A DNA stretch of 64,000 nucleotides from Camellia lanceoleosa. Lineage: Eukaryota > Streptophyta > Magnoliopsida > Ericales > Theaceae. Position numbers and translations under genes: made by a program. The notes beneath the pieces are model-generated. The model did no database searches and was not told the origin of the DNA. It saw nothing but the letters and a program-made list of their open reading frames with translations. Location: NCBI GenBank assembly GCA_025200525.1, contig CM045760.1:46147932-46211931 (forward strand), written 5' to 3'. Shown in pieces: positions 1-11,420 of this stretch (positions are counted from its first letter, which is position 1; each line of letters begins with the position of its first letter).

Positions 1-1333
1 GATAGGTACAATGCATTACAATGCATGATGCTTAAGGAAAGCAATAAATGGACAAAGCGATGCTTTAGAAAGCACCTTATGAGGTGAGTGGCGGTGAACC
101 GCTCTTCTCCGACGGCGATCTCCCCTTGTGCTCTTCGAACACTTTACCTTCAACTCATAGTACAAAGGTTCTGAAATGCTGACAAGGGTTCTTCAGGTAG
201 AACACTTTGGACGCTACCTTTCTTCCTGATCATATTCACAACTTTCCCTATTCTCCAACGGGGTGACAGACTAGGTTGGTTCAGTATCCAGAATTGAGGT
301 GCATACACGCTATCTCAACCTATGGGGCTTCCATATAGATTTTAAGCCGAGAACACGCCCTTGGGTATTTAAACCAGACTTTAGTCCCGGAAATCCCGAA
401 CCTTTACGTTCTAGGCATCAGCCATTCGAACTCTAGTTTCCACCGTTGCAGTTGGTCTCCTAGGAACTCATTGCAACACAGCCAAGATGTCCCTGTCATG
501 AAATGGTCCTCGAGGAGAGCACTTCTAATTGCCATTTTGGCTTGAAGCAGACTTGATCTTGAGCTTGAGGTAGAGACACACTCATACTTCGGAGCATTGG
601 CAAGACTTGAAGAGGTACACACGAAATGTAGTCTCGGAACTTACCGAAGTTGAAACAAACTCAGATACCCGACATTTCCCTTCTTTTCTTTTGCTTTGTA
701 GTCTGGAACCCATATAGCTTCAAATAGGTCCTAGTTTTACTATTCTGACATGACCTGGGTTGAACCCTGCGGTTTTATGAAAGAACAAACTCTGTTTTGC
801 ACAAATGTGGAGAACGGCACGACACTTGGAGCACAAAATGATTTTATTTTTGAAATTAAGAGATGAGTTTTTGACCAGGTATTGAGCCTACGACTAAACA
901 CAGCAAAATGACTCAACATGGAAATAAAAGGCACACAACCTAGACACATCAAGTAACACTCGAGATGACTCAAAACAAGAATCGAAATAAAACAAAAAGA
1001 CACAACACTCAGATGTGCACAGGGAGCCTGTTTCACCGGGTATTGTTTCCCATCCTTTCTCACTTGTGATTCTCACATCACTTGGCACTCAATCTCTAGT
1101 TTTCTGAAAAAGCCCTTTTCTCACCTTTTTCTCTCAACGCACATCTCTCTATTCTTTAATCTCTCATTTTTTATCCCTCCCCTGGGTGGTTGATGGGTAG
1201 ACAAGAAGTTGCGGGCTCTTGTCCCTAGCATTCTGCTAGATCCTTTTTCTTCTGCGCACAGCTAGTGAGTTTTTCCCACAGAGGGGTTGCGCTACAACTG
1301 GGTGTGTAGCAAATCTGCAGCTAACATCGGTTG
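1..1333 (-). mobile_element. Element B, distal internal part (Ogre/Tat-like)
   Basis: No gene is present. Positions about 240-480 align by eye with 6310-6560 of element A (shared text around 'gggcttccatatagat' and 'ggtatttaaaccagac'). Positions about 660-1260 align with about 12180-12720 of element A. Orientation is the same as A. The homology picks up again on the far side of A at about 20440, so this is the severed other half of the element at 20239-29493. Its 3' LTR would lie to the left of the window. The 5.6 kb that in A lies between these two blocks, including the PMD gene and its repeats, is absent here. Confidence 0.75.
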
Positions 1334-1338
1334 ATGGT
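1334..1338. repeat. Target-site duplication of element A, left copy (ATGGT)
   Basis: ATGGT lies immediately left of the LTR start TGTAACG at 1339. The same 5-mer follows the LTR end GTCTACA at 20239. Five bases is the usual duplication length for Ty3/gypsy integrases. This shows that 1339-20238 is one insertion. Confidence 0.9.
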
Positions 1339-4050
1339 TGTAACGCGCCCGCGGGGGGACCTCTATGCTACAGTTCGGATTCCCTTTTGTGTCGTGGTTC
1401 TAAATCTGAACCAAAGAGGCCAAATCCGGCAAATCGTTTGAGAAAATAGATTTTTGAAAAAGTAGTGCCAAACATGGATCGCTTGCCGGACATGAGTCGC
1501 CACCTAAATATTTTAAAATGGAAAATTTAGGAAACCTCGACTCGGTCAAGGCCACATGTCCGCTATCACCAAAGTGGTCTTGGCTCGGGAGCTTGGGTAC
1601 GATCGGGAAGGTCTGCTATGAGCACCCCTTTCGCCGGTCCAAGACCGCCTCTACTAACCGTGATATCCGTTTTGAAAACTTTATGTTCTTATTCCGGTTA
1701 TTAACCTAGAATTACTATGTGATGCACAACACAAAAGTATAGACTAGATCGACTAACTTGGAAATAAACATTGCATATCCGCTTTGTCTCAAAACGTGTT
1801 AGATTTGTCGCCGCAAGTAGGCTAAAATACGGATTTCAATGAGTTGTTCCAACTCGTGCAATCCAACCTTCACCCACGTGCATTCAAACAGTAATATCAC
1901 CTAAGCACTTAGCCACATGGTAAGCATACTGTCATGGCAACATTCACACGCATGTGGTATGCTAAAGCATAAATACTTACATCGTACTCCGTGCCAAAAA
2001 CAAAAACCCGGTTAGCAAACATGCATGACCTAGTTCATGTTAAGTGGCTAATGCACCGTATACAGGGATGTAATCTAGAGTAGGCTCGGCTAACCCTAAA
2101 CATGACATGTGAAATGTGCGAATAGCATGTATTCAATTTGGAATTGAAAATTGCAATGCAGTTTGTATGATGTGCCGAGCCTGATGCATGTAAACAAATG
2201 CATGAATGCACGCATGCATTGCATAAGGTATGCGGAAATAGACGTGCCCTAATCTACCATTGAAAGCGGGTAAATAAAAGGGAGAAAGAAATGGGGGTTG
2301 GAAGACATACACCCACTCACACACACTTATTACAACTTTGCCCTCGCTCGGAGGGACCAAAAGAATAATACAAATTAATTAACTACGCAAGCTAATTAAT
2401 TATTACAAATTAACTAAATTAATTAAATAAATAAATAATCTAATTGAACAATAAATGCCTCGGGAAGAGGGCTCAAATGCGTCGTGCGCCCGGGACTCGC
2501 TCGGAATCGCACTGTCATGGAAGTGTGCCTCTGTTTTCCTTGCTACCCTCCTCTGAAGGCTGCCAAAGTCTCAGAAACACTTCCTTGCACTGAAATAATC
2601 ACCGTGGGTAGAACACCACCGGCCATAGGATGTGGCCACCGACACTGGTTGAAGCTATCGGCTTCCTATTTTCTTCCGGTCGGCACTAAACAAGGCTTGG
2701 CCGGCACAAAATTCTCAGAAACCCTGAACTCACAAAGCAGTAGAAGGCAACAACTTGCATGGCAATGTAATTCAAAGCATGTATGCACCAAACACACTCC
2801 TTATCATGTTGGTGACTCAAAGGAAGGTGTGCCTTGGTTCCTGACCACCAATCGCAAGATTTCCATGCATGATGGCCCAAGGACCAAGAATGCAACTTTG
2901 ATTTCAAATGCATGCAATGCAAACAAGCAAACAAGGGTGCTCAAACCTCTATCAAACTCACTTCAAGAGGCTTGGCATGCATGTCAATGAGATGAAGCTC
3001 TAAGCATGTCAACTAGGCATACAACATGGACAATGTGATGCACTTATACAAACATGCAAACAAGCATATAAGGCAAGCATGCAAACCAATGAAATGATGG
3101 ACTTAGACATGAATTAGGCAACTCAAAAAGGCCTAAAATCAGTAGTCAAAATACCTACAATTGGGGACTAAACACACACACACACACGTGTACATGTTAA
3201 GGTACCAAACCCAAGGCACAAACAAGCAATATTCAAGCACACTTAAAGAGGCCAAACATGGACTAATAGCATGCATTAAAAGCTCTGAAATTCATATTAA
3301 ACATGATGCCAAATCATGCAATGAAGCATGCCAAACAAAACATGCAAATGGTCTTAGGCTTAAGGCAAGCCAATAGGGGCATTGAACTACACCTATGCAA
3401 GGCAATTATGGCATGCACTTAACAACTCAAAACAGATTTTTAGCATGTCAAATTAGGCCCAAAGGACCACTTAGATGGCATCTAAGGGACATGGAATCTA
3501 AGGCATGCAATAAGGCCTAAACATGGAGCATATAACACAAGCTTAAGAAGTCACGAAGGAGCATGCAAGGTAAGCATACAAGCACACCAAATGGACTGAA
3601 ATAGCATGCTAGGTGATTCCAAACCATCAAAACAATGCAAACAAAGGCATGCTACACATCCAAACTCTTAAGGCCAACAAGCCAAATGCAAAGGGGCTAT
3701 ATTAAACATGCCAAGATTGACCAAAATACTTATGGACAGACCTAAAACATGGTAATATGAGCACAAAATCTTCACAAACACAAGTCTAAAACATGCTAGA
3801 AATGAAGGCATACCACCTAAGCATGTTAAGACATAAAGAGGCATTACAAGAGAACTATACTAAGCATGCATAGGAGACCAAAACCAACTTGAAAACATGT
3901 TATATCATGGCATAATAAGCATGAAAAACAACTCAAACATGTTCAATACATACTTGAGCATGGTGCTCTCTCAAGAGGTAAAACTTGCCCTTTTCAAGGA
4001 CATCAAGGAGAGGGGGCGGCCCTCCCCTTTCTAGGACTTTATGGCACCAT

Positions 4051-4088
4051 CTCCACCACTGAAATCCCTCAAGATTTCAGTGATGGAG
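4051..4088. other. Stem-loop in LTR A, copy 1
   Basis: CTCCACCACTGAAATC (4051-4066) pairs with GATTTCAGTGATGGAG (4073-4088) around a 6-base loop, with one mismatch. The 5' LTR carries the same structure at 19227-19264. It lies downstream of the LTR TATA motif, so it would be transcribed. Its function is unknown. Confidence 0.6.
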
Positions 4089-4593
4089 AGGCCCAAACAC
4101 ACAAGTCCCGGATCTCTCCAAAATAGCACAAAAAGGGACCCTTTTCAAGGTCTAAAGGGGGTCAAACCTCCCCAAACCACAAAACACTCTTAATGTACAA
4201 CCAAAAGGCTTAAAAAATAGAACTTTTATGTGCCAAACACTAAGCTCAAAAACTGTTATAAAGCAAGCAAAAGGAAGGTACAAGAATGGGATAAAAAGAG
4301 AGTTAGTGTCTTACCCTTGAAGCCTCTTCAACAAAGATGATGTGTTGGCTTCCTTGAGTACCAAACCAGCTCCAAAGCTTCAAAACAAACCTCTGGACCC
4401 TCAAGAACCAAAGGAAGGTGAAACACTAGGTGCTTGTGTGCAAAAGTGTGAACTAAAGCACCTAGTGTACTAAATAAGCAAAGAAAAGAGAGATAAAATA
4501 GATATATGATCTAACCTAAAACCAGAGCTTGGTTTCTCTCTAAAATGGCTGAAACCTCTCAAGAATTTCAACCTTGAGCCAAGAGAAGAGTCT

Positions 4594-4606
4594 TCTCTCT
4601 TATAGA
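4594..4606 (-). promoter_or_regulatory. Probable LTR TATA box, element A 3' LTR
   Basis: The minus strand reads TTCTATAAGAGAG here, about 445 bp in from the LTR 5' end, followed by a purine-rich stretch. TATA motifs occur in the first quarter of the other Ogre-type LTRs as well (28419, 55469, 60531), and the 5' LTR copy is at about 19776-19788. No experimental support. Confidence 0.45.
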
Positions 4607-5047
4607 ACTTGTAAGACTTACAAACTAAGCAACCAAGGGCTCATCCCTCCATACACGTGTATGGAGGGGAAACAAGAGCTAAACAACTGTCTAAAAATAT
4701 CTCAGAAAGCAGCTATAAAGTGATCGGTAGGGCAAAATGGTCATTTTGCCAAAAAGAGTGCCGACCGGCACAATATAGTGCCGGTGGCAACAACAGCCAG
4801 CCGGTGGCCTCTAGCCCCAGCCGGTGGTGTGTAGGGATGCCTCATAAGGCATTCCCTGCCCCTCAAAGGCAAAACACAAGTGTTTGGTGCAAAACCAGAC
4901 ACAAAACAGTTAAGTTCGGAGGTCCTGAGGCAAGGCGCGCGAGCCGAGAACTCCGGGAACTCCAAACAAACACAAACATGGATAATCACCGAGTGTTCGA
5001 GCGGTGACATCCAAGTCTTGAGGACGGTCAAAAATGGGGTGTCTACA

Positions 5048-5060
5048 GTTGCCCCTCTTT
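5048..5060 (-). other. Polypurine tract of element A
   Basis: On the minus strand AAAGAGGGGCAAC directly precedes the LTR start TGTAGAC. This is where plus-strand DNA synthesis would be primed. It fixes the element's orientation and the internal/LTR border. Confidence 0.75.
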
Positions 5061-7560
5061 GACAGAACTCGGAAGTCATAACAATGACGGGAGTGAATGT
5101 CAAAGCCCAGAGACGACCCATTTTTGACAAGGCCGAAGACTTGGACAAACATGCAAGACAAAACAAGGTATGCGCCCGAAGGCAGGGGCAAAATGCAACT
5201 GAAAATGCAAGAAGCCGGGCATAACTTATGATCATGCAAAGAAAACTGTAATGAAGCACACATGCAACAGTTATAAGCTAGCATACGCCGATCTACACTA
5301 CGATGCAGAAAGGATGTAAGAGAATTATGTAATTCTCAAAACGTCTCACGCGGAGGATACAATACCTGTGCGGCTCGCCTGGTTTCACCAGCGGTAAATG
5401 AACCGTACATATAATATCGTGCCTGCAAAGAAAGTAAACTTAACAGGTACAATATTGTCAGCCATCTGCATGGCAATGCGAAATGCAAAATGATATGCAA
5501 TATATACAAAATGATGTATGAATGCAAATGATAATGCAATGCAAACGAAACTATGCAAACTATATGCAAAGCAATTGAATCATGATTCAAACCGGAGCGG
5601 TTCGAATCCACACTAATGTCAGATAGATTGATGGAAGTAACAAGTCTGTCTACCATAGAAAAGGTGTCGAAGCCCTCAAGGCGCGAGCGCACACAGAACT
5701 ATGAGTAATGTAGACAGACACAAGAACAAGTATTGGGTGGATTGACATAAGTGGGGAAACGACCCGCTGAGGAAAGAATAATGATCCTAATGATGGATGC
5801 AACAATTACACTACAATGTAATAGAAATGGATATGGCACGCGGGCCAAACCGTATCTCGCCTAGGAAAGGCATGGACACATACAAGCCATGTCTAACACA
5901 GAAAAGGGTGCCGCAACCTCAAACCAACATACCAACGTGGAGTAGGCGCGATACACATGCAGAACTGTGCTTTAACGTGAAGAGTAAGGGCACATACCAG
6001 ACCAAGCTCAACAAGGAAAGGCGCAAGCCATAGATGGGAGATGGTGCAGTGGATGCATGCAACTACAATGCAATGGAAATGGATATTTACAGGAAATGCA
6101 TGACATATGCACTATACTATAATGGAATGCATGACATATGCATTTTTTGATTGATTTTTTTGAAATGCATGACATATGCGATATTTACAAATGATGCATG
6201 AAATGCATGGTTTTTTTTTTTTTTTGTGTGTTTTTTTTTTGAAATGCGCATGATGCATGACATATGCTGTATTTACAAATGATGCATGATAATGCACTAT
6301 GATGCAATGACTGCGATTGCAGTTTTCCCTATTCTCCCAACGGGGCGGTACACTAGGTTGGTTCAGTATCCAGAATTGAGGCGTAAACACGCCGCCTCAA
6401 CCTATGGGGCTTCCATATAGATTTCAAGCCAAGGGTACACCCCCTGGGTATTTAAACCAGACTTTAGTCTCGGAAATCTCGAACCTTTGCGTTCTAGGCA
6501 TAAGCCGTTCAAACTCTAATCTTCACCGTCCCCCTTTGGTCTCCTAGGAACTCACTGCAAACACAGACAGGTGGCTTTACCAGACCACCGAAAGTCGTTC
6601 GGGCACGACAAACACCGAAGGAATTGCATCTTCAGAGGATTTAAGGTCTCCTCGACCGTATGCAATGCATGACAATGCATGTTTTTTTTTGAAATGTGCG
6701 GCAACACGCGGCTTTACGAATGCATGACAATGCAAGAATTGAGATGCGGTGCACAAGTCAGTGTGATATGATGCATGCCGAATGCGATGAAGTGCATATC
6801 TTAACGCACCGAAGGTTTTGCACCTCCCGAGGATTTAAGGTCTCCTAGACCCCGGGGCGTGGTTTCAAAATACGCAGCTATTGAAATGATGATACCTGAC
6901 AATGCATGCGCCAAAGGTTTTGCACCTTCGAAGGATTTAAGGTCTCCTAGACCGCGCGTGTTTTAAGGTCTCGCCAGACCGGACGGGGCAACGATACAAA
7001 GCATAAATGCATGATGGTGCTTGTAATAAAGCACGTGACAATGCAGTCAAGCGGGTTTAAGGTCTCGCCAGACCGCGCGTGTTTTTGGTCCCGCCGGACC
7101 TTGTTTGTAAAATGAAATGCTCATGAGGCACGCATACCTCGTTTGGTGGAAAATGAAATGCAAAACGAGGCACACGTACCTCGAAATGTAATGAAAATGC
7201 GAAATGAGACACGCATACCTCATTTGATGGAACATGAAATGCAAAACGAGGCACACGTACCTCGAGATGGAAAATGAAATGCAAAATGAGGCACGCATAC
7301 CTCGTTTGATGGAAATGCGAAATGAAACACGTGAAGTAGTACACCTCACGTGGATCAAAAGGAAATGCAAAATGAAGCACGTGAAGTAGTACACCTCACG
7401 TGGATCAAAACGAAAGGCAAAAACGAGGCATACGTACCTCGAGATGCAATGAAATGCGAAATGAAACACATGAAGAAGTACACCTCACGTGAATCGAAAT
7501 GAGATGCAAGATGATCGAGAGTATGACACGCATGTCACATGACAATGCAAAACGTTGCAA
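5061..7560 (-). repeat. 3' internal region of element A with hairpin-rich tandem repeats
   Basis: There is no gene. 5061-6060 is unique-looking sequence with frequent 'atgcaa' words. 6060-6330 repeats 'aatgcatgacatatgc' several times. 6590-7100 repeats a palindromic phrase, 'ggtctcgccagacc' with variants, at least five times. 7100-7500 is an array of units in which a short inverted repeat (GAGGCACGCATACCTC, or a CACGTG-flanked version) alternates with 'aaatgcaaaatg'. Open frames on the minus strand at 7047-7469 are products of the repeat. Tandem repeats just upstream of the 3' LTR are a known hallmark of Ogre/Tat elements. Confidence 0.7.
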
Positions 7561-8336
7561 GTCGCAAGGGACGTGCAGGATGGCGCGCTACAATGCGCCG
7601 AACAATGTGATGGATGCGCGTGACGCACACGGGGCAACTTTTAAATCTCTGTAAACGATAAAAGGATACAATCTTCGCTTGAATTTGAGTGCCACGCACG
7701 GTAGACACAGTTCGAAGTCAAAACGGAGGCCGGTTGAGCATCGGAGATGCACTTTCTTGCACTTTCTTGAGCTATGAAGACCCGAAAACTCCTCATTTTG
7801 CCTAAAAAAGGCCTTGGGAACACCACCGGCTGGGTGGGGAGATCACCGGCTGCCACCGGCTGCCTAAACTTCTCCACCGGCACAATAATGTGCCGACCGG
7901 CACAAAATAGTGCCGACCGGCCAAAAATGGCTTATCGGGGGCAGTTTTGCCATTTCGACTTGGGTCTTTTAAAATAGGGTTTTAAACCCTATTTCCTTAC
8001 TCCTCCACCGCCGAAAAACTTCTCCCTCTCTCTCTAGAGTCTCTTTTCCTCCTCCTTCGCTCATTTCTTTGAGTTTTCGCGCCATTTTCGTCGTCCGATT
8101 CGCGAAGTTCACCGCGTTTCGGACATTTCCATCCGATTGAAATCTCGTTTCGGGGTCTCTTTTGCTATTTTCACCTTTTTGGGACTTGTTTCCCTTGATT
8201 TTCTCTTCATTTCCGTGCCTTTTCACTTTCCGGCTTTTCCGGCCATTTCCGACCCTCTCGGGGTTGACCGTCTCGGTTGACTCTTCGTATTCCGACCCGG
8301 TTTTCCTTTTCCGGTTATTTTCTCGCTACCACTACC
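7561..8336 (+). promoter_or_regulatory. Upstream region and probable 5' leader of the antisense PMD gene
   Basis: No coding region is seen. 7800-7930 carries a GC-rich cluster of 'accggctg' and 'gtgccgaccggcac' phrases like those in the LTRs. 7970-7992 has the palindromic 'agggttttaaaccct'. 8000-8330 is pyrimidine-rich with a CTCTCTCTCT run at 8023 and leads to the ATG at 8337 in context ACCATGG. A TATA box is not obvious. I infer a promoter and leader only from position. Confidence 0.35.
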
Positions 8337-8564
8337 ATGGCCGATGACGTTCCTCATGTCGGGACTCCCCCGGATCATGAGATGGATCCCGGGGTGGAGC
8401 TCCTCCCGCTGAGCGAGCGACCATTCGACCCGGCGACCTACCGCCCGGCCATTCACGTGCTTCCGCCAGACGGACTCCGCCACTTTCGCGGTTTTGACAG
8501 GGCTCTGGACCCGGAGCTTCTGCTACGCAAGTCGACCTCGCACCTCTCATTCGGCGCTTCCGAG
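8337..8564 (+). CDS. PMD gene exon 1
   Basis: Seventy-six codons from ATG (context ACCATGG) to donor GAG|GTAACC. The product is acidic and Pro-rich at first (MADDVPHVGTPPDHEMD), then has 'HFRGFDRALDPELL'. An upstream in-frame start exists at 8277, but 8337 has the better context. The exon ends in phase 0. Confidence 0.7.
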
Positions 8565-9241
8565 GTAACCCTTTTCTCTACTTTACTTTCTGCGATGTAG
8601 AATTGTAAACCGTAACCGCCATAGCCGACATAACGCTAATTGCTTAGCTTTAATACATCAGATCAGAAGTTGATCGAGACAACTTCACAACCGATATCTG
8701 CTTAGGACCGAGACATATGCACACACACCGCACCTCAATCACCCAAACACGACAATCAGATTTCATCGCAAACTCACCGATACCCGGATTTATTTGAATC
8801 AAAACCCGCACACATGCTAGATTTATCTTGAATCGAACCACTCGAACACGCCGACGATATATGTCAGTAGTTCACCGAGGCTTACTGTGACCCGTTATCT
8901 GCTTGAATCTGAAAAATGTGCACACATGCACCATATCTGTATGCTGTTCCTCACAAACATACTGACACATCACCGGTCGTAGTCCACCGTAGTACACTGA
9001 AACCTGACATTGGCTTGCATCTGAGAAACGTACACACGTGCACCATGCTTGCACTGCACCACTCAAAAACACACTGACGCATCACATATTGTAGTTTACT
9101 GTAGGCATACCGGCACCCGGTTTCTGTTTGAAAAGAAAAAAAAAACGTGCACACATGCTAGATTTGTATTGACTTTAACATGTTTCCTCAGAACTGTGTA
9201 TTTCATTTCATATTGCTTTGCAACCATTTGTTTGTAAACAG

Positions 9242-9898
9242 GGAGATTCCCATACCATCCGCGGGTATGGGAATGTTTCGGCTCGAGATTGGTACTCGGA
9301 GCTTCCCGAGGCAGTCCGACACATCGTGGACGAGGCGGGCTTCGGCTCTTTCTGCAGGGGTCTGACTCGGCTTACTGCCTGCAGGCCTCTCCTCGCGGCC
9401 TTGGCGGAGAGGTGGTGGGACACCACTGATTCATTCCACCTATCGGCGACCGGGGACATGACGATGACCCCTTATGACTTCTCGGTGCTCACCGGCATCG
9501 GGGTTGGGGGTGATCCGATCCCCTTCGACACCGATATGGACGAGTGGACTGCCGCTCAGATTCATTTACTCGGCGCGGCTCCGCCCCTTGCACGTCCAGG
9601 CTTTGTCCGCTATTCTTGGTTCGAGGTGCAGTTCAGGGTGCAGCCTCTTCTCGTTGACGCGGCTCCGATGACCGAGGTGGCCGTGGAGCAGTATGCACGC
9701 GGCTTTTTGATGTTCTTGTTGGGGACCACCCTATTCGCCGACCGGGCGAACACCGTGCCTCTTTGCCTACTCAAGACCGGTGGACGCCCGATGTCTTTGC
9801 GCTCGACTAGGTGGTGCGCCGCCACTCTCTATGGCTATATGAGCTCAGTCTCCCGTGGCAGCGGGCAGTTGCTTGGGGGCTACTGGCGAGCTTGGGAG
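9242..9898 (+). CDS. PMD gene exon 2 (domain core)
   Basis: 219 codons with no stop, between acceptor AACAG|GG and donor GAG|GTATG. It contains the most diagnostic PMD residues: the W-W-TTDSFHL segment, GDMTMTPYDFSVLTGI, and a later hydrophobic stretch (RGFLMFLLGTTLFADR) that matches the family's helical region. GC content is clearly above that of the flanking introns, as expected of coding DNA. Confidence 0.8.
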
Positions 9899-10113
9899 GT
9901 ATGTCTTCTTCTCTTATTTTTCATTTACATTTCAGACCAGACATACTCGCACACACCGTTGTTCCGCTTTTACGCTATCAGATAATCGTACACACGCACA
10001 CACATACCGCTTTATCTTGACCGCATAATCGCTCACATCAGTACACTCGCTCAATACACCGCGACAACACACGGCCCGCTTATTTCGCTTTATTCTCAGA
10101 TTCCGCTCGATAG

Positions 10114-10287
10114 ATGTTCGACATCTGCCTTGCGCCATGGGTCTATGCCTACTTTCGTGCTAGAGCGAAGACGAGACGGAGACTACTCGTTGTCCCTTTT
10201 CATGCCGCCACGACGGAGGTGTACCCGGAGGTCATGGAGACTTTCAGCTTCTTCCGCCGCTACTTTGACACCATCACTTCCGCCGAG
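10114..10287 (+). CDS. PMD gene exon 3
   Basis: Fifty-eight codons between acceptor GATAG|AT and donor GAG|GTATG, in phase with exons 2 and 4. It includes LAPWVYAYF and a basic run (RARAKTRRR). The in-frame TAG just upstream (10111-10113) lies in the intron and supports this acceptor. Confidence 0.65.
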
Positions 10288-10370
10288 GTATGTTTTACTT
10301 ACATTTCATTTAAGCTTTTCCCCTGTATATTTGCAATATCAGTAGGCAGTAAACTGTATTTCAATTTCAG

Positions 10371-10911
10371 ATCACCTGGCAGCCATGGGCTCCTCTGCCG
10401 GCGATAGATAGTTCGGGATAGGTTTGCCGGCGCGATCGAGACCTCGCGTTACCGGATTTTGCTGGAGGGCCCGGTCTGTCGGGCTTGGTACCTGGGTGAG
10501 CGCTTCTTGCGTCAGACCTCAGGGTTACCTGAGCAGATAGTCCCGGAGCACCCTCCTGAGCATATGAGGGACACCGAGCGTTTCACCGCCGAGCAGATGG
10601 CGGACTACACCATCACCGGGAGGCACGGCCAGGGCGAGAGCGACATCAGAGTACGTCCGGACCTTCATCATGCGCGGCCGAGTGGTGGTCGCCGAGCCAG
10701 AGAGACCATGGCGGCCTAGGGCAAGAGGTGGGAGGCGAGGCGGGACCGTCCTGAAGAGCTCGAGCTCGTGGCGAGAGGGTGCAGAGGGGACGAGGGACGG
10801 CCGCCCGCTCGCCTACTTTACTATCTTCCGAGGGTCGGATGGGGCAACCTATCGATCCCTTTGCTCCTCCCAGTGGTCATGAGTTTGTTGGTATCCTCGA
10901 CTTACCTCCAG
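10371..10911 (+). pseudogene. PMD gene exon 4, frame-disrupted
   Basis: Starts after TTTCAG and opens in phase 0 (ITWQPWAPLP), then hits TAG at 10419. The next frame shows family-like text (IVRDRFAGAIETSRYRILLE, then EGPVCRAWYLGERFLRQ) to about 10660. Beyond that, different frames look coding-like in turn up to donor CCAG|GTATG. At least two indels are needed. Length 541 bp leaves a net shift of one base. Confidence 0.6.
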
Positions 10912-10999
10912 GTATGTATTCGCATTTCACAAATCATTTTATTTCAGTTCAGTTCATTTGATATTCCACAGAATATTGATGCATCTAATACTTTTACAG

Positions 11000-11098
11000 G
11001 CTTCCTCTGAGTACACCCGGCAGTCATTGGAGCTGAATGCCTCCATGGCGGGGATGCTGCAGCGGACCTTCGAGTTCCTAGCCTTCTTTGGCCTTCCG
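11000..11098 (+). CDS. PMD gene exon 5
   Basis: Thirty-three codons (begins ASSEYTRQSLELNASM, ends FEFLAFFGLP) between TTACAG and CCG|GTATG. Phase 0 at both ends. Possibly a short helical segment. Confidence 0.55.
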
Positions 11099-11420
11099 GT
11101 ATGTTTTCTCCGACATAGTTCCAAACTATATACAAACTGCTTTGCATAATCTGATGCATAACACAACATCTGATAAACTGTTCACAGTACTTGGCACATT
11201 GTATTTATCCACGATTCGTGACCGATAAATCGCTCACGCATTCACACACTGCATTTCATACATCGTGCATTCTGATCCGATAAACTGCTCACGGCATTCA
11301 CACACTGTACTCATACATTGCATTCTGATCTGATAAACTGCTCACGTCATTCACACACTGTACTCTTCAGATGATAAATTGCTTTATGTATACTGATGCA
11401 TTTGCTTTTGTACTTTTCAG

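Larger units (their letters stand above)
1339..5047 (-). repeat. 3' LTR of element A (Ogre/Tat-like)
   Basis: This 3709-bp LTR is nearly identical to 16528-20238. Read on the minus strand it begins TGTAGACACCCC at 5047 and ends CGTTACA at 1339, with TG...CA termini. It holds AT-rich stretches, many 'gcatgc/aagcatg' words, a (CA)n run at 3173-3187, a stem-loop (4051-4088), a TATA motif near 4600 and two GC-rich clusters (about 2600-2705 and 4750-4830). Open frames such as 2484-2990 and 4741-5259 resemble no protein and are chance frames. Plant LTRs of several kilobases with this TGTAGACACC start are typical of Ogre/Tat relatives. Confidence 0.9.

Noticed and set aside
2484..2990. 168-residue plus-strand ORF in LTR A
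   Set aside because: The other LTR copy breaks it, and the translation is low in recognisable structure.
4741..5259. 172-residue minus-strand ORF spanning the LTR A border
   Set aside because: Crosses from LTR through the polypurine tract into internal DNA; the matching ORF at the other LTR (19817-20464) differs after the border. Chance frame.
7047..7469. Two overlapping Phe/Cys/His-rich ORFs
   Set aside because: Products of the hairpin tandem array.
6590..7500. CRISPR-like alternation of palindromic repeats and spacers
   Set aside because: Plant nuclear DNA; units vary and spacers are repeats themselves. Better explained as a retrotransposon 3' tandem array.
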